Below, piece by piece: positions 1-9,086 of a stretch of 64,000 bases of DNA; position 1 is the stretch's first letter; each line of letters begins with the position of its first letter. Both the position numbers and the translations under genes were made by a program. Source of the DNA: Phycisphaerae bacterium (GTDB lineage: Bacteria; Chloroflexota; Anaerolineae; 4572-78; J111). The notes below the pieces were generated by a model. The model ran no database searches, was not told the origin of the DNA, and saw only the letters and a list, made by a program, of their open reading frames with translations. The stretch spans positions 1-64,000 of the forward strand of contig JANQQF010000192.1 of assembly GCA_028285035.1 (NCBI GenBank), given 5' to 3'.

Positions 1-1
1 C

Positions 2-135
2 GTTTCTGGTCTCTTCGGGATGCTGCAATGGACCAGCGAAGACAGCTTGGAACTCGTTAGCACCATGAGTGATCAAGCCATCTTGAGCTTGGACGCTGGC
101 ACCTATACGCCTGGCGAGTCAATGGCAGAAGAATC
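2..135 (+). repeat. Direct repeat copy 1 inside the solute-binding protein gene
   Basis: These 134 bases match 1244-1377 at 125 positions, counted by eye, with an offset of 1242 bases (414 codons). Six of the nine differences are third-position changes. It encodes the tail of a receptor domain plus the beginning of the acidic linker. Confidence 0.9.
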
Positions 136-2602
136 GATGGAAGAGGAAGCGGCTGCCCCTGTTTCAGACGAGCCAATTTTAGTTGGGCACTTGACGTACC
201 ACACCGGGGCGTTTGGCGCCTTTGGCGAGTTTTTTGATCGGGTCACCGATTTTACCATCGATATTATCAATGAAGACCCGCCTTTGGGTCGACAGATGGT
301 CTCCGTTCACCAAGACATTGGAACAATTGGGGAAGCCCAAGCGGCTCGAAAGCTAATCGATAGTGATGGGGTCGATATTCTTCTCAATGCGGCCCACGAA
401 TACCATTCTTACCGCGATTGGATGATTGATTATGTGGCTGACAACAATGCTCCGTTAATGCCTTCGGTCCACGGTGGGGCCATTGAGCGTGAGATTGGCG
501 GGGTTGGCGAGGAGCCGCTGTTCCGAGGCTCTCCGATGGACACGGCTTTGGGTGTTTCTGCTGTTCTCCAGGCCTCTGAAGCTGGGGCCAAGAGTATCGT
601 CATTGTGGCCGCTGAGATTGCGGGTAGCCAGCTACAGAAAGATGCCGCCATCAGCGGCGCGGCCCAATTGGGCATTGAAGTTCTAGATACGATTGACGTG
701 CAACCCGAACAACCCACCTATCGCTCAGAAGTCAGCAAGATTAGCAACTCCGCTCCAGACGCCATTGTCATGTTCTCGCCGCCTGAGGAAGGGGGAACAC
801 TGGTCAAGAACGCCGCCGAATCGGGTTTGTCTACAATCATCATCGGCACAAACGAGTGGCAAGAGCAAGAGTTCATCAACACCGCCACCCTTGAGGCCAT
901 CAATCAACACGAGTTGGTTGGGATTGTTGGCTTTGCTCACGCAGATACCCCTGCCTGGGACTTCTTTGAGCCGCTGTGGACCAGCTCGGGTCACGCCGAT
1001 CTTGGCGCGGCTGACAACTCATACACGATGCAATACTACGACCTCTTGGTCACCACCGCTCTGGCCATTGAAGCGGCCGGCTCAACGGATGCCAGTGCTT
1101 GGGCTGCTGCTGTGCCAGCCGTCACGGGCCCGCCCGGTAAAGTGGTTTACACCTACCAAGAAGGGATCGAAGCCCTCCGTAATGGTGAGGACATCGACTA
1201 CAGTGGGGTGACGGGTGAATTCAGCTACACCGACACCGGGGTTGTTTCTGGTCTCTTCGGGATGTTGCAATGGACCAGTGAAGACAGCCTGGAACTCGTT
1301 AGCACCATGAGTGATCAAGCCATCTTGAGTTTAGACGCTGGCACTTACACCCCTGGCGAGTCAATGTCAGAAGAATCAGAAGAGTCTATGGAAGCTATGG
1401 ATGGTTCTGACTTTGGTCCGTTGCGCATTGGTTCTGTCGCTGTATTAGAAGGTGCTTTCACGGTCTTGGGTGAAGACTCAATCCGTGGTGTTGAGTTGGC
1501 GATTGCCGAGTTTGGTGGTGAAGTGGCTGGTCGCCCAATTGAACTCGTGGTTGAAAGTAGTGATGCTTCTCCCGATGTCGCGGTTAACGCAGTTCGTAAG
1601 CTGGTAGAACAAGATGCCGTTGACGTCGTCGTTGGTCCGTTGTCTGGTGACGAAGGTATCGCGATCAAAGGTTACGCCAAGACACAACCAGGCACAACCT
1701 TCGTTAATGGCGTATCTGGCGCACAGGACGCCACCCTCCGCGACCCAGCCGACAACTTCTTCCGCTTCAACACTGATGGAACGCAGTGGATGGCCGGTCT
1801 GGGCACCTATGCCTTTGAAGAAAAAGGCTATGAAAAAGTCGTAACCATTGCTGAAGATTACAGCTTCCCCTACAGCCAAGTTGGCGGGTTCGTTCTAGAG
1901 TACTGTAACGCAGGTGGTGAAGTAGCTGATCGCTTCTGGACCCCAATCGGCACCACTGACTACAGTTCAATCGTTGCTTCTATCCCTGCCGACGTTGATG
2001 CAATCTACGTGGCCTTGGGTGGGTCTGATGCAGTTAACTTCTTGACGCAGTACCAGGAGTTTGGTGGGACTGCCCCAATCATCGGTGGGTCAATCACGGT
2101 TGACCAAACTGTATTGAGTACAGAAGGCGCATTGTTGGATGCTGTTATCGGTACCATCTCAGCGGGTCCTGTGGCTGATAGCAACACTGATCCAGCGTGG
2201 CAAGACTTTGCTGCAGCGTATGCCGAAGCAGACTTCAGCGATCAGTTTGCTGACCGCTTCCCCTCGCCTTCACTGTTTGCTTGGGGTTACTACGTGAACA
2301 CGAAAGCATTGTTGATGGCCATCGAAGAAGTTGGTGGCGATCTCTCTGATGATCAAGCTGCCCTTCAAGCTGCTCTGACCGCAATCGAGCTGGATGGACC
2401 AACAGGTCTGATCACACTTGATGAAAATCGTCAAGCTGTTGGTAGCAACTTCATCACAGAAATCGTTCAGAATGATGATGGCTCATTGTTCAGTGAAGTT
2501 GTTTCTGTGGCTGAAGGTGTTAATCAAACATTGGGTGTTGATGCCCAAACCTATCTGGATATCGGTGCATTTGACCGAGAAAATCCGGCTTGTGGTAACT
2601 AA
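2..2602 (+). CDS. Tandem-domain branched-chain-type ABC solute-binding protein (5' end outside window)
   Basis: This is a periplasmic-binding-protein type I (Liv/Peripla_BP_6) solute receptor, expected to capture a ligand outside the membrane for the Liv-type transporter whose ATPases follow. The reading frame is open to the left edge, so the start, signal peptide and lipobox are not visible. Two different receptor domains lie in one polypeptide: domain A at about nt 170-1240 (starting near EPILVGHLTYHTG) and domain B at about nt 1405-2590 (starting near PLRIGSVAVLEGAF). They are joined by an acidic Glu/Ser/Met linker of the kind usually found just after the lipid-anchored cysteine. The first 45 residues repeat the C-terminal tail of domain A, so at least one more domain probably lies upstream. 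Single-domain receptors are about 400 residues, so this is a fusion or an assembly-level tandem duplication. The Liv permease genes are not seen and may lie further left. Confidence 0.85.
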   Translation, partial: VSGLFGMLQWTSEDSLELVSTMSDQAILSLDAGTYTPGESMAEESMEEEAAAPVSDEPILVGHLTYHTGAFGAFGEFFDRVTDFTIDIINEDPPLGRQMVSVHQDIGTIGEAQAARKLIDSDGVDILLNAAHEYHSYRDWMIDYVADNNAPLMPSVHGGAIEREIGGVGEEPLFRGSPMDTALGVSAVLQASEAGAKSIVIVAAEIAGSQLQKDAAISGAAQLGIEVLDTIDVQPEQPTYRSEVSKISNSAPDAIVMFSPPEEGGTLVKNAAESGLSTIIIGTNEWQEQEFINTATLEAINQHELVGIVGFAHADTPAWDFFEPLWTSSGHADLGAADNSYTMQYYDLLVTTALAIEAAGSTDASAWAAAVPAVTGPPGKVVYTYQEGIEALRNGEDIDYSGVTGEFSYTDTGVVSGLFGMLQWTSEDSLELVSTMSDQAILSLDAGTYTPGESMSEESEESMEAMDGSDFGPLRIGSVAVLEGAFTVLGEDSIRGVELAIAEFGGEVAGRPIELVVESSDASPDVAVNAVRKLVEQDAVDVVVGPLSGDEGIAIKGYAKTQPGTTFVNGVSGAQDATLRDPADNFFRFNTDGTQWMAGLGTYAFEEKGYEKVVTIAEDYSFPYSQVGGFVLEYCNAGGEVADRFWTPIGTTDYSSIVASIPADVDAIYVALGGSDAVNFLTQYQEFGGTAPIIGGSITVDQTVLSTEGALLDAVIGTISAGPVADSNTDPAWQDFAAAYAEADFSDQFADRFPSPSLFAWGYYVNTKALLMAIEEVGGDLSDDQAALQAALTAIELDGPTGLITLDENRQAVGSNFITEIVQNDDGSLFSEVVSVAEGVNQTLGVDAQTYLDIGAFDRENPACGN
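1244..1377 (+). repeat. Direct repeat copy 2 inside the solute-binding protein gene
   Basis: Second copy of the repeat at 2-135. It joins domain A to the linker before domain B. The in-frame spacing suggests duplication of a whole receptor module. Confidence 0.9.
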
Positions 2603-2620
2603 TCAATAAAAGTTCTTAAT

Positions 2621-2655
2621 GTGATGAGTGACGAACTTAGTTCGTCACTCATCAC
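2621..2655. terminator. Perfect 16-bp hairpin between receptor gene and ATPase gene
   Basis: The arms 2621-2636 and 2640-2655 are perfect complements around a 3-base TTA loop. No T-run follows, so it is more likely an RNA-stabilising or attenuating stem than a strong intrinsic terminator. Such stems behind solute-binding-protein genes often allow the receptor to be made in excess over the downstream ATPases; that role is inferred here. Confidence 0.6.
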
Positions 2656-2683
2656 CCATAGACAATCTGAGTAAATAGATTTT

Positions 2684-3433
2684 ATGAGTAGCTTCGCACT
2701 TCGATTAAATCAACTTGGGGTTAACTTTGGTGGAATTCAGGCCGTGAAAGATGTAACCCTCGATATCACAACGGGTGAACGACACGCAATTTTGGGGCCA
2801 AATGGGGCGGGTAAAACGAGCTTGTTCAACCTGATTGCCGGTGAATACAAAGCGACATCTGGTTCGGTGACAATGTTTGGTGATGATGTCACCCAGAAGC
2901 CGATCCATCTGCGCAGTCGGATGGGATTGGGCCGCACTTATCAGACGTCGGCGCTGTTCCCACACCTGACCATTCTGGATCACCTCTATTTAGCCGTGCG
3001 AGGCTGTTATAGCGGCCGGATGAGTTTCCTGCCGATTGGAGGAAAAGGAAAAAATAAAACAGCGGCGATGGCGTTGGCTGAAAAAGTAGGCTTGACCAGC
3101 CTGCTGCACGAAACCGTGGCCGATTTAGCCCACGGTCAACAGCGGCAACTTGAGGTGGGTCTGGCCTTGGCTGGAAACCCACGCCTCATTTTATTGGATG
3201 AGCCTGCCGCTGGCCTATCACAAGGCGAACGCATCCACCTCATCCACCTCCTCAAAGGTCTGGATGACCATTTGACCGTGCTCATCATCGAGCACGATAT
3301 GGATGTGGCGCTTGAGGTGGCTGACAAAATTACAGTAATGCATTACGGTTCGGTCATTGCCACAGATACACCCGAAGGCATTGCCCAGAACCAGGAAATC
3401 CACGATCTATACTTGGGAAAACATCATGACTGA
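2684..3433 (+). CDS. livG: Branched-chain-type ABC transporter ATPase LivG
   Basis: Cytoplasmic ATPase subunit that drives uptake of the ligand bound by the upstream receptor. The protein has 249 residues, the usual LivG size. Walker A is GPNGAGKTS near residue 40. The signature region is unusual, reading AHGQQRQLEVGLAL instead of the usual LSGGQ form, which is typical of LivG. Walker B is LILLDEPAAGLS, and the switch histidine is in IIEHDMDVAL. It starts at an ATG 28 bases after the intercistronic hairpin. Its stop overlaps the start of livF by 8 bases, so the two ATPases are translationally coupled. Assignment to the Liv/HAAT family is firm; the transported compound is unknown. Confidence 0.93.
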   Translation: MSSFALRLNQLGVNFGGIQAVKDVTLDITTGERHAILGPNGAGKTSLFNLIAGEYKATSGSVTMFGDDVTQKPIHLRSRMGLGRTYQTSALFPHLTILDHLYLAVRGCYSGRMSFLPIGGKGKNKTAAMALAEKVGLTSLLHETVADLAHGQQRQLEVGLALAGNPRLILLDEPAAGLSQGERIHLIHLLKGLDDHLTVLIIEHDMDVALEVADKITVMHYGSVIATDTPEGIAQNQEIHDLYLGKHHD

Positions 3434-4151
3434 TCAACAGCTGTTGACCATTAACAACCTCAACGTGTTTTATGGCAGCGCCCAAGTGCTGCATGACATC
3501 TCTTTAGGTATTGGCCAAGAACCTGTTTCTATCGTTGGTCGAAATGGCATGGGGAAAACAACCTTATGTAATGCCATTATGGGACTGCTTCCCATTGACT
3601 CTGGCGAGGTGCAGTTTGATAACGTTGCTTTGATCGGCAAACGCCCCTTCCAAATTGCCCGGGTCGGCATTGGCTATGTCCCGCAAGGCCGCCGCATTTT
3701 CCCCTCATTAACCGTGGACGAACATTTAAGAATGCTTGATGGTAGTTCCAGCAAAGGAAATCAATGGACAATCGAGCGCATTTACGAGACATTCCCCCGA
3801 TTGTACGAACGCCGCACCAGTGGAGCTGGCAAATTATCAGGCGGTGAGCAGCAGATGTTGGCCATTGGCCGCGCTCTGCTACTCAATGCCAAGCTCCTGA
3901 TTATGGATGAGCCATCCGAAGGGCTGGCTCCGGTGATCGTTGATCAATTGGTTGAAATATTAAAACAGTTGTCCCAAGGCGACATTAGCCTACTCGTTAT
4001 TGAGCAAAAGCTGGCAGTGGCGGCTGAGTTAGCCGAACGTATGTTGGTTATGGTCAACGGCCGGATTGCTCTTGAGACAACTTCTGCAAATATGCTGGCT
4101 GATGAAGGGGCGCAACGACGCTACCTGGGCGTCAGCCCACTTGAAAATTAA
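3426..4151 (+). CDS. livF: Branched-chain-type ABC transporter ATPase LivF
   Basis: Second ATPase of the Liv-type importer. The chosen start is the ATG at 3426, giving 241 residues (normal for LivF) and an 8-base overlap with livG; a longer in-frame extension upstream lies inside livG and is rejected. Motifs seen are Walker A GRNGMGKTT, signature KLSGGEQQML, and Walker B LLIMDEPSEGLAP. The ending EGAQRRYLGV is the classical LivF C-terminus. It pairs with LivG as a heterodimer. The next gene starts only 24 bases downstream, so transport and catabolism are probably one transcript. Confidence 0.94.
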   Translation: MTDQQLLTINNLNVFYGSAQVLHDISLGIGQEPVSIVGRNGMGKTTLCNAIMGLLPIDSGEVQFDNVALIGKRPFQIARVGIGYVPQGRRIFPSLTVDEHLRMLDGSSSKGNQWTIERIYETFPRLYERRTSGAGKLSGGEQQMLAIGRALLLNAKLLIMDEPSEGLAPVIVDQLVEILKQLSQGDISLLVIEQKLAVAAELAERMLVMVNGRIALETTSANMLADEGAQRRYLGVSPLEN

Positions 4152-4174
4152 CATTACGGAGTGAGTCATCGCCC

Positions 4175-4759
4175 ATGATTATCGAAGATACGTTTACGAT
4201 AGAAGCCCCAATTGAAGATGTTTGGAATTTCTTTTTGGATGTAGAGCAACTAAGTACCTGTATGCCTGGCGTGGAGCGGGTTGAGCAGACCAGTGAGACG
4301 ACCTACGAAGGGGCGCTCAAGGCCAAAGTTGGGCCGATTTCGGCAACATTTGGCGGTACAGCAGAAATCACTGAGCAAACCCCGCCAAACCATCTCAAAG
4401 CCAAAATCAAGGCCAAGGATAAACGAACAGCCAGTATGATCCAAGGCACCTTTGATACGACTCTGACGGCAACTACCCCCCAACAAACCGAGGTAGCTTA
4501 TCAGGTCGATGTCGCTATTCGCGGCAAGCTGGGTCAATTTGGCCAGACGATTATTAAGGATACCGCCAAGAGTATTACAGCGATTTTTGTGGGCAATGTT
4601 CGGGCCAAATTAGAGCAGCCCGAAACCGAGGAAGGTGAAGCTTCTGTTGAGCAAGCCCCCCCTCAAGAGCCCAATATGGTTTGGATTGTGATCAAGAGTG
4701 TTTTTGGCTCAATTTGGCGAAGCGTGACGGGGCTGTTTCAAGCACGACCACAATCGTAA
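4175..4759 (+). CDS. CoxG-like SRPBCC-domain protein
   Basis: A 194-residue protein whose first 145 residues form a START/SRPBCC (CoxG) lipid-binding-type fold, beginning IEDTFTIEAPIEDVWNFF and containing the typical MPGVERVE segment. The C-terminal 25 residues (VWIVIKSVFGSIWRSVTG) are hydrophobic and could anchor it to the membrane. CoxG homologues accompany molybdenum hydroxylases of the CO-dehydrogenase type and are thought to help membrane attachment and electron transfer to quinone. Here it precedes the Mo-hydroxylase genes, so it probably serves that enzyme. It begins 24 bases after livF. Confidence 0.88.
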   Translation: MIIEDTFTIEAPIEDVWNFFLDVEQLSTCMPGVERVEQTSETTYEGALKAKVGPISATFGGTAEITEQTPPNHLKAKIKAKDKRTASMIQGTFDTTLTATTPQQTEVAYQVDVAIRGKLGQFGQTIIKDTAKSITAIFVGNVRAKLEQPETEEGEASVEQAPPQEPNMVWIVIKSVFGSIWRSVTGLFQARPQS

Positions 4760-4780
4760 CTAATTTCAAGGAGAGACTCA

Positions 4781-5848
4781 ATGTCAATAGCAAAAGAAAT
4801 GGATGCCCTCATCCTGCACGAACCGCATAAATTTTCCGTGGACCGCGTGCCAGTGCCAGAACCAGGTCCAATGGAGTTACTGTGTCAAGTAGACAGCACT
4901 TTCATTTGTGGGACCGACCCCCACATTATGGATGGCGAATTCCCCGGCTTCTGGCCACAATCATTCCCCCACCTGATGGGTCACGAATGGGCAGGCACTG
5001 TTGTCGGATTAGGCGAACACACCGAAAGTTTTGGCTGGAAGATCGGTGACCGCGTAGCGGGCACATCACACAATGCCTGTGGCTACTGTATGAAGTGTCG
5101 TCGGGGTCGCTACAACCTCTGCGAAAATTATGGTAATCAAAGTTTACATAACCACTATGGACACAATGCCTCTGGTTGCTACGCGAATTACACTGTTCAC
5201 AATATGCGCTGTCTAATCCGCGTGCCCGATGAAATGTCAATTGGTGAGGCTGCAGCAGTTGATCCCGTCAGTATTGCAATGCACACGGTCAAGCGAGCCA
5301 ATATTCAGCCGGGTAGCCCGGTTGTGGTATTGGGCTCGGGCTCGATGGGCCTTTATGCCCTGCAATGTGCCAAGGTGCTTGGCGCAGGTCGGGTTATTGT
5401 CGTCGGTAGCGGTCAGCGGCTTGAGGTGGCCAAATCAGTTGGGGCGGATGACGTGGTTGATTATCGCAAGACCGACTCGGTCAAAGAGGTGTTAAGTTTA
5501 TTGGGTGGTCGAGGCGCACCCTCTGTTATCGAATGTGCAGGCACCCCTGCCTCCATTCAAAACTCAGTTGAGATTACCGACAAGGGCGGCACTATCTCGA
5601 TTATCGGCATTCCTGTTGATCCCGTGGCCATCAATGTACGGAAACTGGTTCTCGATGAAATCGACTTCCGGGGCGCCCGCGCCAATCAGAATGAGCAAGA
5701 AGAAGTCATTCCAATGATGATGGATGGCCGAATCAAAACAGAACCGCTGTGGACCCACACCTTCCCACTTAAACAATTTGACGAGGCCCTAAAAACATTC
5801 TTAGGGCGAGAAGGCGGCGCAGTCAAGGTTGCTGTTCAGCCTAACTAA
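4781..5848 (+). CDS. Zinc-dependent medium-chain alcohol dehydrogenase
   Basis: A 355-residue MDR-superfamily dehydrogenase (sorbitol/threonine dehydrogenase-like) that oxidises an alcohol to a ketone or aldehyde with NAD(P)+. The catalytic zinc site is visible as C in FICGTDPH and the GHEWAG histidine-glutamate motif. The structural zinc lobe has four cysteines in CGYCMKCRRGRYNLC. The Rossmann loop is VLGSGSMG. It lies between coxG and the Mo-hydroxylase genes and is preceded by an AGGAGAG ribosome site. It plausibly performs an oxidation step in the pathway; the substrate is not identifiable. Confidence 0.92.
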   Translation: MSIAKEMDALILHEPHKFSVDRVPVPEPGPMELLCQVDSTFICGTDPHIMDGEFPGFWPQSFPHLMGHEWAGTVVGLGEHTESFGWKIGDRVAGTSHNACGYCMKCRRGRYNLCENYGNQSLHNHYGHNASGCYANYTVHNMRCLIRVPDEMSIGEAAAVDPVSIAMHTVKRANIQPGSPVVVLGSGSMGLYALQCAKVLGAGRVIVVGSGQRLEVAKSVGADDVVDYRKTDSVKEVLSLLGGRGAPSVIECAGTPASIQNSVEITDKGGTISIIGIPVDPVAINVRKLVLDEIDFRGARANQNEQEEVIPMMMDGRIKTEPLWTHTFPLKQFDEALKTFLGREGGAVKVAVQPN

Positions 5849-5865
5849 TTAGGTTGAGGGGTGAG

Positions 5866-5937
5866 AATGCAAGATATTGAAATGATGCTATTCACCCTTA
5901 TTAATGAGATTAGGGGATTGAAAATGCAAGATATTGA
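5866..5937 (+). repeat. Duplicated start-site sequence of the FAD-subunit gene
   Basis: The 15-mer AATGCAAGATATTGA occurs at 5866-5880 and again at 5923-5937, both preceded by a G-rich ribosome-site-like stretch. The 57-base offset keeps both ATGs in one frame. It looks like a small local tandem duplication of the translation start. Confidence 0.8.
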
Positions 5938-6787
5938 GTGGTTGGAACCAACAACGGTTGCGGAAGCAACTGAAATGAGTATGAAATATGATGAGGAAGG
6001 CAAGATCATTGCAGGTGGCACGTGGCTTTCACTCGTGCTGAAAGAAGGCCTATTGATGCCCTCAGCCCTAATTAGTCTGCATAATATTTCCGGACTGGAC
6101 TCTGTCAGCTATGAGGCAGGCATTGGCCTAAGAATCGGGGCAATGGTTTCTCTGCGAGCCGCCGAACTAAATGCGACTATTGAGGAACATTTCCCTGAAT
6201 TAGCTTACACGTTTGGCGTTGTCGCCAATGTCCGAGTCCGTAATCAGGCGACCGTGGGTGGCTGTTTGTGCGATGCAGATTACGCCTCTGATCCACCGGC
6301 AATGCTGACCGCCTTGAATGCGCAAGTGGTCTTACAAAGTCCAGAAGGCACCCGAGAGGTAGTCTTGCGCGATTTTATCGTGGGGCACTACGAAACAACT
6401 ATTCGCCCCGATGAAGTCCTCACCGAGGTCATTGTCCCAGAGCGATCAGCCTCGACGAAGGGAGTCTATCTCAAATATCGAACTCGCTCAAACGAGGATC
6501 GACCTTGTGTTGGCGTGGCTGCGGTGATTGATGCCGAGGATAGCGGCACTATTCGAGATTTGAACATCGTGGTCGGGGCTGTAGCGAACACCCCCCAGTA
6601 TGTCTCGACAGTTCTTGAGTCTGCCAAAAGGAAACAACTCACCCCTGAATTAATCGAGCAGATTGCTGAAGGTTATGCCGAGAGCATTGAGCCACTGTCA
6701 GACATTCGCGGCTCGGCTTGGTATCGCAGTCAGATGATCAAGGTGTTTGTCAAACGAGCCTTAAACCAACTAGGAGGTGGCGCATGA
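5924..6787 (+). CDS. Molybdenum hydroxylase FAD-binding (medium) subunit
   Basis: FAD subunit of a xanthine-dehydrogenase/CO-dehydrogenase-type enzyme (CoxM/XdhB class), carrying electrons between the 2Fe-2S subunit and the acceptor. FAD-binding segments are visible: IIAGGTWLS near the start and ANVRVRNQATVGGCLCDAD (the ATVGG motif). With the start at 5924 it has 287 residues, the normal size, and a GGGGATTG ribosome site. An in-frame GTG/ATG pair at 5861/5867 would add 19-21 residues, and its MQDIE beginning is a duplicate of the real N-terminus (see the repeat). The stop overlaps the next start as ATGA, so the subunits are translationally coupled. Confidence 0.9.
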   Translation: MQDIEWLEPTTVAEATEMSMKYDEEGKIIAGGTWLSLVLKEGLLMPSALISLHNISGLDSVSYEAGIGLRIGAMVSLRAAELNATIEEHFPELAYTFGVVANVRVRNQATVGGCLCDADYASDPPAMLTALNAQVVLQSPEGTREVVLRDFIVGHYETTIRPDEVLTEVIVPERSASTKGVYLKYRTRSNEDRPCVGVAAVIDAEDSGTIRDLNIVVGAVANTPQYVSTVLESAKRKQLTPELIEQIAEGYAESIEPLSDIRGSAWYRSQMIKVFVKRALNQLGGGA

Positions 6788-9072
6788 GCACCAGCACAAT
6801 TGGAAAACCCCTTTCTTATGTAGACGGTCGACAGCGCGTCTCCGGCACCATTGACTACGGCATCAACATCGAAAAGCCGGGAATGTTGCACGGTAAGGTC
6901 GTGCGCAGCCCCTACGCTCATGCCAAAATTGTTAGCATTGATACGGCTTGGGCGGAAGAAATAGAAGGCGTGGTCAAGGTCATCACTCGTAACGATTTCA
7001 AAGATCAGGATTTCATGTCGCCCGTATTTGGCGCAGTATTGCGAGATCAGTTAGCGGTGGCCGATGAAGTGGTTCGCTATGTCGGCGACATCGTGGCTAT
7101 TGTTGTGGCCGAAAGCGAGGCGATTGCTGAAGAAGCCGTCCTAATGGTTGATGTTGAGTATGAGGAACTGCCTGCTGTCTTCGATCCGATTGAGGCGATG
7201 AAAGAAGATGCCCCCAAGCTACACGATTTGAGTGAAGAAAAGCTAGGGAAACAATATTACAAAATTCGCCCGATTTGGGGATCAAACTGCTGTCACCACT
7301 TCCGCTTACGTAAGGGTGACATGGATAAAGCTTGGGCCGAGGCTGATTTGGTCATGGAACGCACCTACTCAACCCCCTCGGCTGCCCATATTGCGATGGA
7401 ACCACTTGTCACCGTGGCTTACTTTGAGGAGGACGGCGGTGTCGTGATTGAGACGGGCAATCAGGGGGCCTTTGATATGCAGAAGGATTTTGCCCGAATG
7501 CTCAATCTACCGCCCGAAAAAGTGCGGGTGATTGTCCCCTCAATGGGGGGATCGTTTGGGATCAAGATGGGTATCCGAACCGAGGCAGCCGCTGTAGCTG
7601 GGGCTTGGCTAACCGGTCGTCCAGTAAAAGTGGCCTTTCGCTATGAAGAGATGTTCTTGACCATCAATCGCCACCCCTGCACCACCACCATCAAGATGGG
7701 AATGAAGAAGGATGGCACAATTTTGGGTAAGCAAGTGACCTGCCACTACAACACGGGGGCTTATGCCGACTCTGGTCCCGGCGTGGCCCAAAAAGGTGGT
7801 TTTGGTTCGATTGGGCCTTACAACATTCCCAATTGCCAAGTTGACTCCTACAGTGTCTACACGAATACTGTTCCCAATGGAGCCTATCGTGGCTATGCAG
7901 TGACCCAAGTGGCTTGGGCCTATGAAAGTATGATGAATGAGATTGCTGAAGCGCTTGGCCTCGATCCGGTTGAGTTTCGTCTGAAAAACATCATCAGCGA
8001 TGGTGATGCCTACGCGACTGGCGAGATCATGCACGACTCCCACTACGACACTTGTCTCAAAAGCGCTGCCAAAGCGATCAACTGGGGCCAACCGCTCGAA
8101 AATCATCCCCAACCCCACATCAAGCGTGGACGCGGGGTTGGGGTTATTCTCAAAGGGACCTCGACCCCAACCCGTTCGGCAGGCCGCTTGGAAATTACGG
8201 CTGATGGCCAATTTATTATGCACCAAGCGGCGGCTGAAGTCGGACAGGGGGCTCGAACAGTTTTGGCTCAAATTGCGGCCGAAGCGCTTGGTATCGATCC
8301 CTACCTCATCAAAAATGCTGGAACAGATACAACAAAATCTCCTTACGATCACCGTACCTCATCCAGTCGGGAAACCTATATGGTCGGCACGGCGTTGCAG
8401 GGGGCTTCCAAACAACTGGTTCAAAAGATCAAAGAGCTGGCTGCGGACCAAATGGAAGCTAGCATCAACGACTTGGTGGTTGAGCAGGGGTATGTGATGG
8501 TTAGCGGTGTACCTGAGAGCCGTAAAGAACTGGCCGAAGTGGTCCGCGATGCTGGATTAGACAGCATTGATGCCGAGGATGAATTCACCAATGAAGGTGG
8601 TGTTTCCCCAGATGATGGGCAAGGGATTGCCTCCTCTCACTGGCACCAGGGCGCCTGTGGTGTACAAGTGGCAGTCGATACTGAGACGGGCCGGATTGAG
8701 CTTGAAAATTTCTATGGAGCCGTTTATGTAGGACAGGTCATCAACTCTGTCACCTCGGCCCTGCAAACCGATGGGAGTATGCTGATGGGCTTTGGCACTA
8801 CGTTCTATGAGGCCATTGAGTTTGACGATGGACAGGTCATCAACCCCAACTTATCAGAGTATATGATCCCTTCGATTATTGATATGCCTGAAAATATGAC
8901 CCACGATCTACTAGAAAATGACGAGGGGGAAATACACGGCCTCGGTGAAACAATGGTGCCGATTGTGGCTCCAGCTGTGGCTAATGCTATCTACGATGCC
9001 GTTGGTGTACGTATTCGTGATTTGACGATTACCCCTGAAAAAGTCTTACGCGGCTTGATGGAAAAGAACTAA
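6784..9072 (+). CDS. Molybdenum hydroxylase large (Mo-cofactor) subunit
   Basis: Catalytic subunit of a xanthine-oxidase-family enzyme that hydroxylates a C-H bond with water, using molybdopterin cytosine dinucleotide or a similar cofactor. It has 762 residues from the ATG at 6784, with GGAGG just upstream. Cofactor-contact segments seen are SMGGSFGIKMG, the GAYRGYAVTQ loop, AAEVGQGARTVLAQ, and the catalytic glutamate in GLGETMVP near the C-terminus. The loop GAYRGY is not the VAYRCSFR motif of true form I CO dehydrogenase, so CO oxidation is unlikely. The substrate may be an aldehyde, N-heterocycle or other small molecule. It forms a heterotrimer with the flanking genes. Confidence 0.93.
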   Translation: MSTSTIGKPLSYVDGRQRVSGTIDYGINIEKPGMLHGKVVRSPYAHAKIVSIDTAWAEEIEGVVKVITRNDFKDQDFMSPVFGAVLRDQLAVADEVVRYVGDIVAIVVAESEAIAEEAVLMVDVEYEELPAVFDPIEAMKEDAPKLHDLSEEKLGKQYYKIRPIWGSNCCHHFRLRKGDMDKAWAEADLVMERTYSTPSAAHIAMEPLVTVAYFEEDGGVVIETGNQGAFDMQKDFARMLNLPPEKVRVIVPSMGGSFGIKMGIRTEAAAVAGAWLTGRPVKVAFRYEEMFLTINRHPCTTTIKMGMKKDGTILGKQVTCHYNTGAYADSGPGVAQKGGFGSIGPYNIPNCQVDSYSVYTNTVPNGAYRGYAVTQVAWAYESMMNEIAEALGLDPVEFRLKNIISDGDAYATGEIMHDSHYDTCLKSAAKAINWGQPLENHPQPHIKRGRGVGVILKGTSTPTRSAGRLEITADGQFIMHQAAAEVGQGARTVLAQIAAEALGIDPYLIKNAGTDTTKSPYDHRTSSSRETYMVGTALQGASKQLVQKIKELAADQMEASINDLVVEQGYVMVSGVPESRKELAEVVRDAGLDSIDAEDEFTNEGGVSPDDGQGIASSHWHQGACGVQVAVDTETGRIELENFYGAVYVGQVINSVTSALQTDGSMLMGFGTTFYEAIEFDDGQVINPNLSEYMIPSIIDMPENMTHDLLENDEGEIHGLGETMVPIVAPAVANAIYDAVGVRIRDLTITPEKVLRGLMEKN

Positions 9073-9086
9073 AAGGATGATTTGCT

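Noticed and set aside
693..1211. 172-codon plus-strand frame within the receptor gene
   Set aside because: Out-of-frame shadow with low-complexity Pro/Ser/Arg content; the receptor frame explains the region.
7609..8352. 247-codon open frame on the minus strand inside the Mo-hydroxylase gene
   Set aside because: It is the antisense shadow of a well-conserved coding sequence; no motif or ribosome site.
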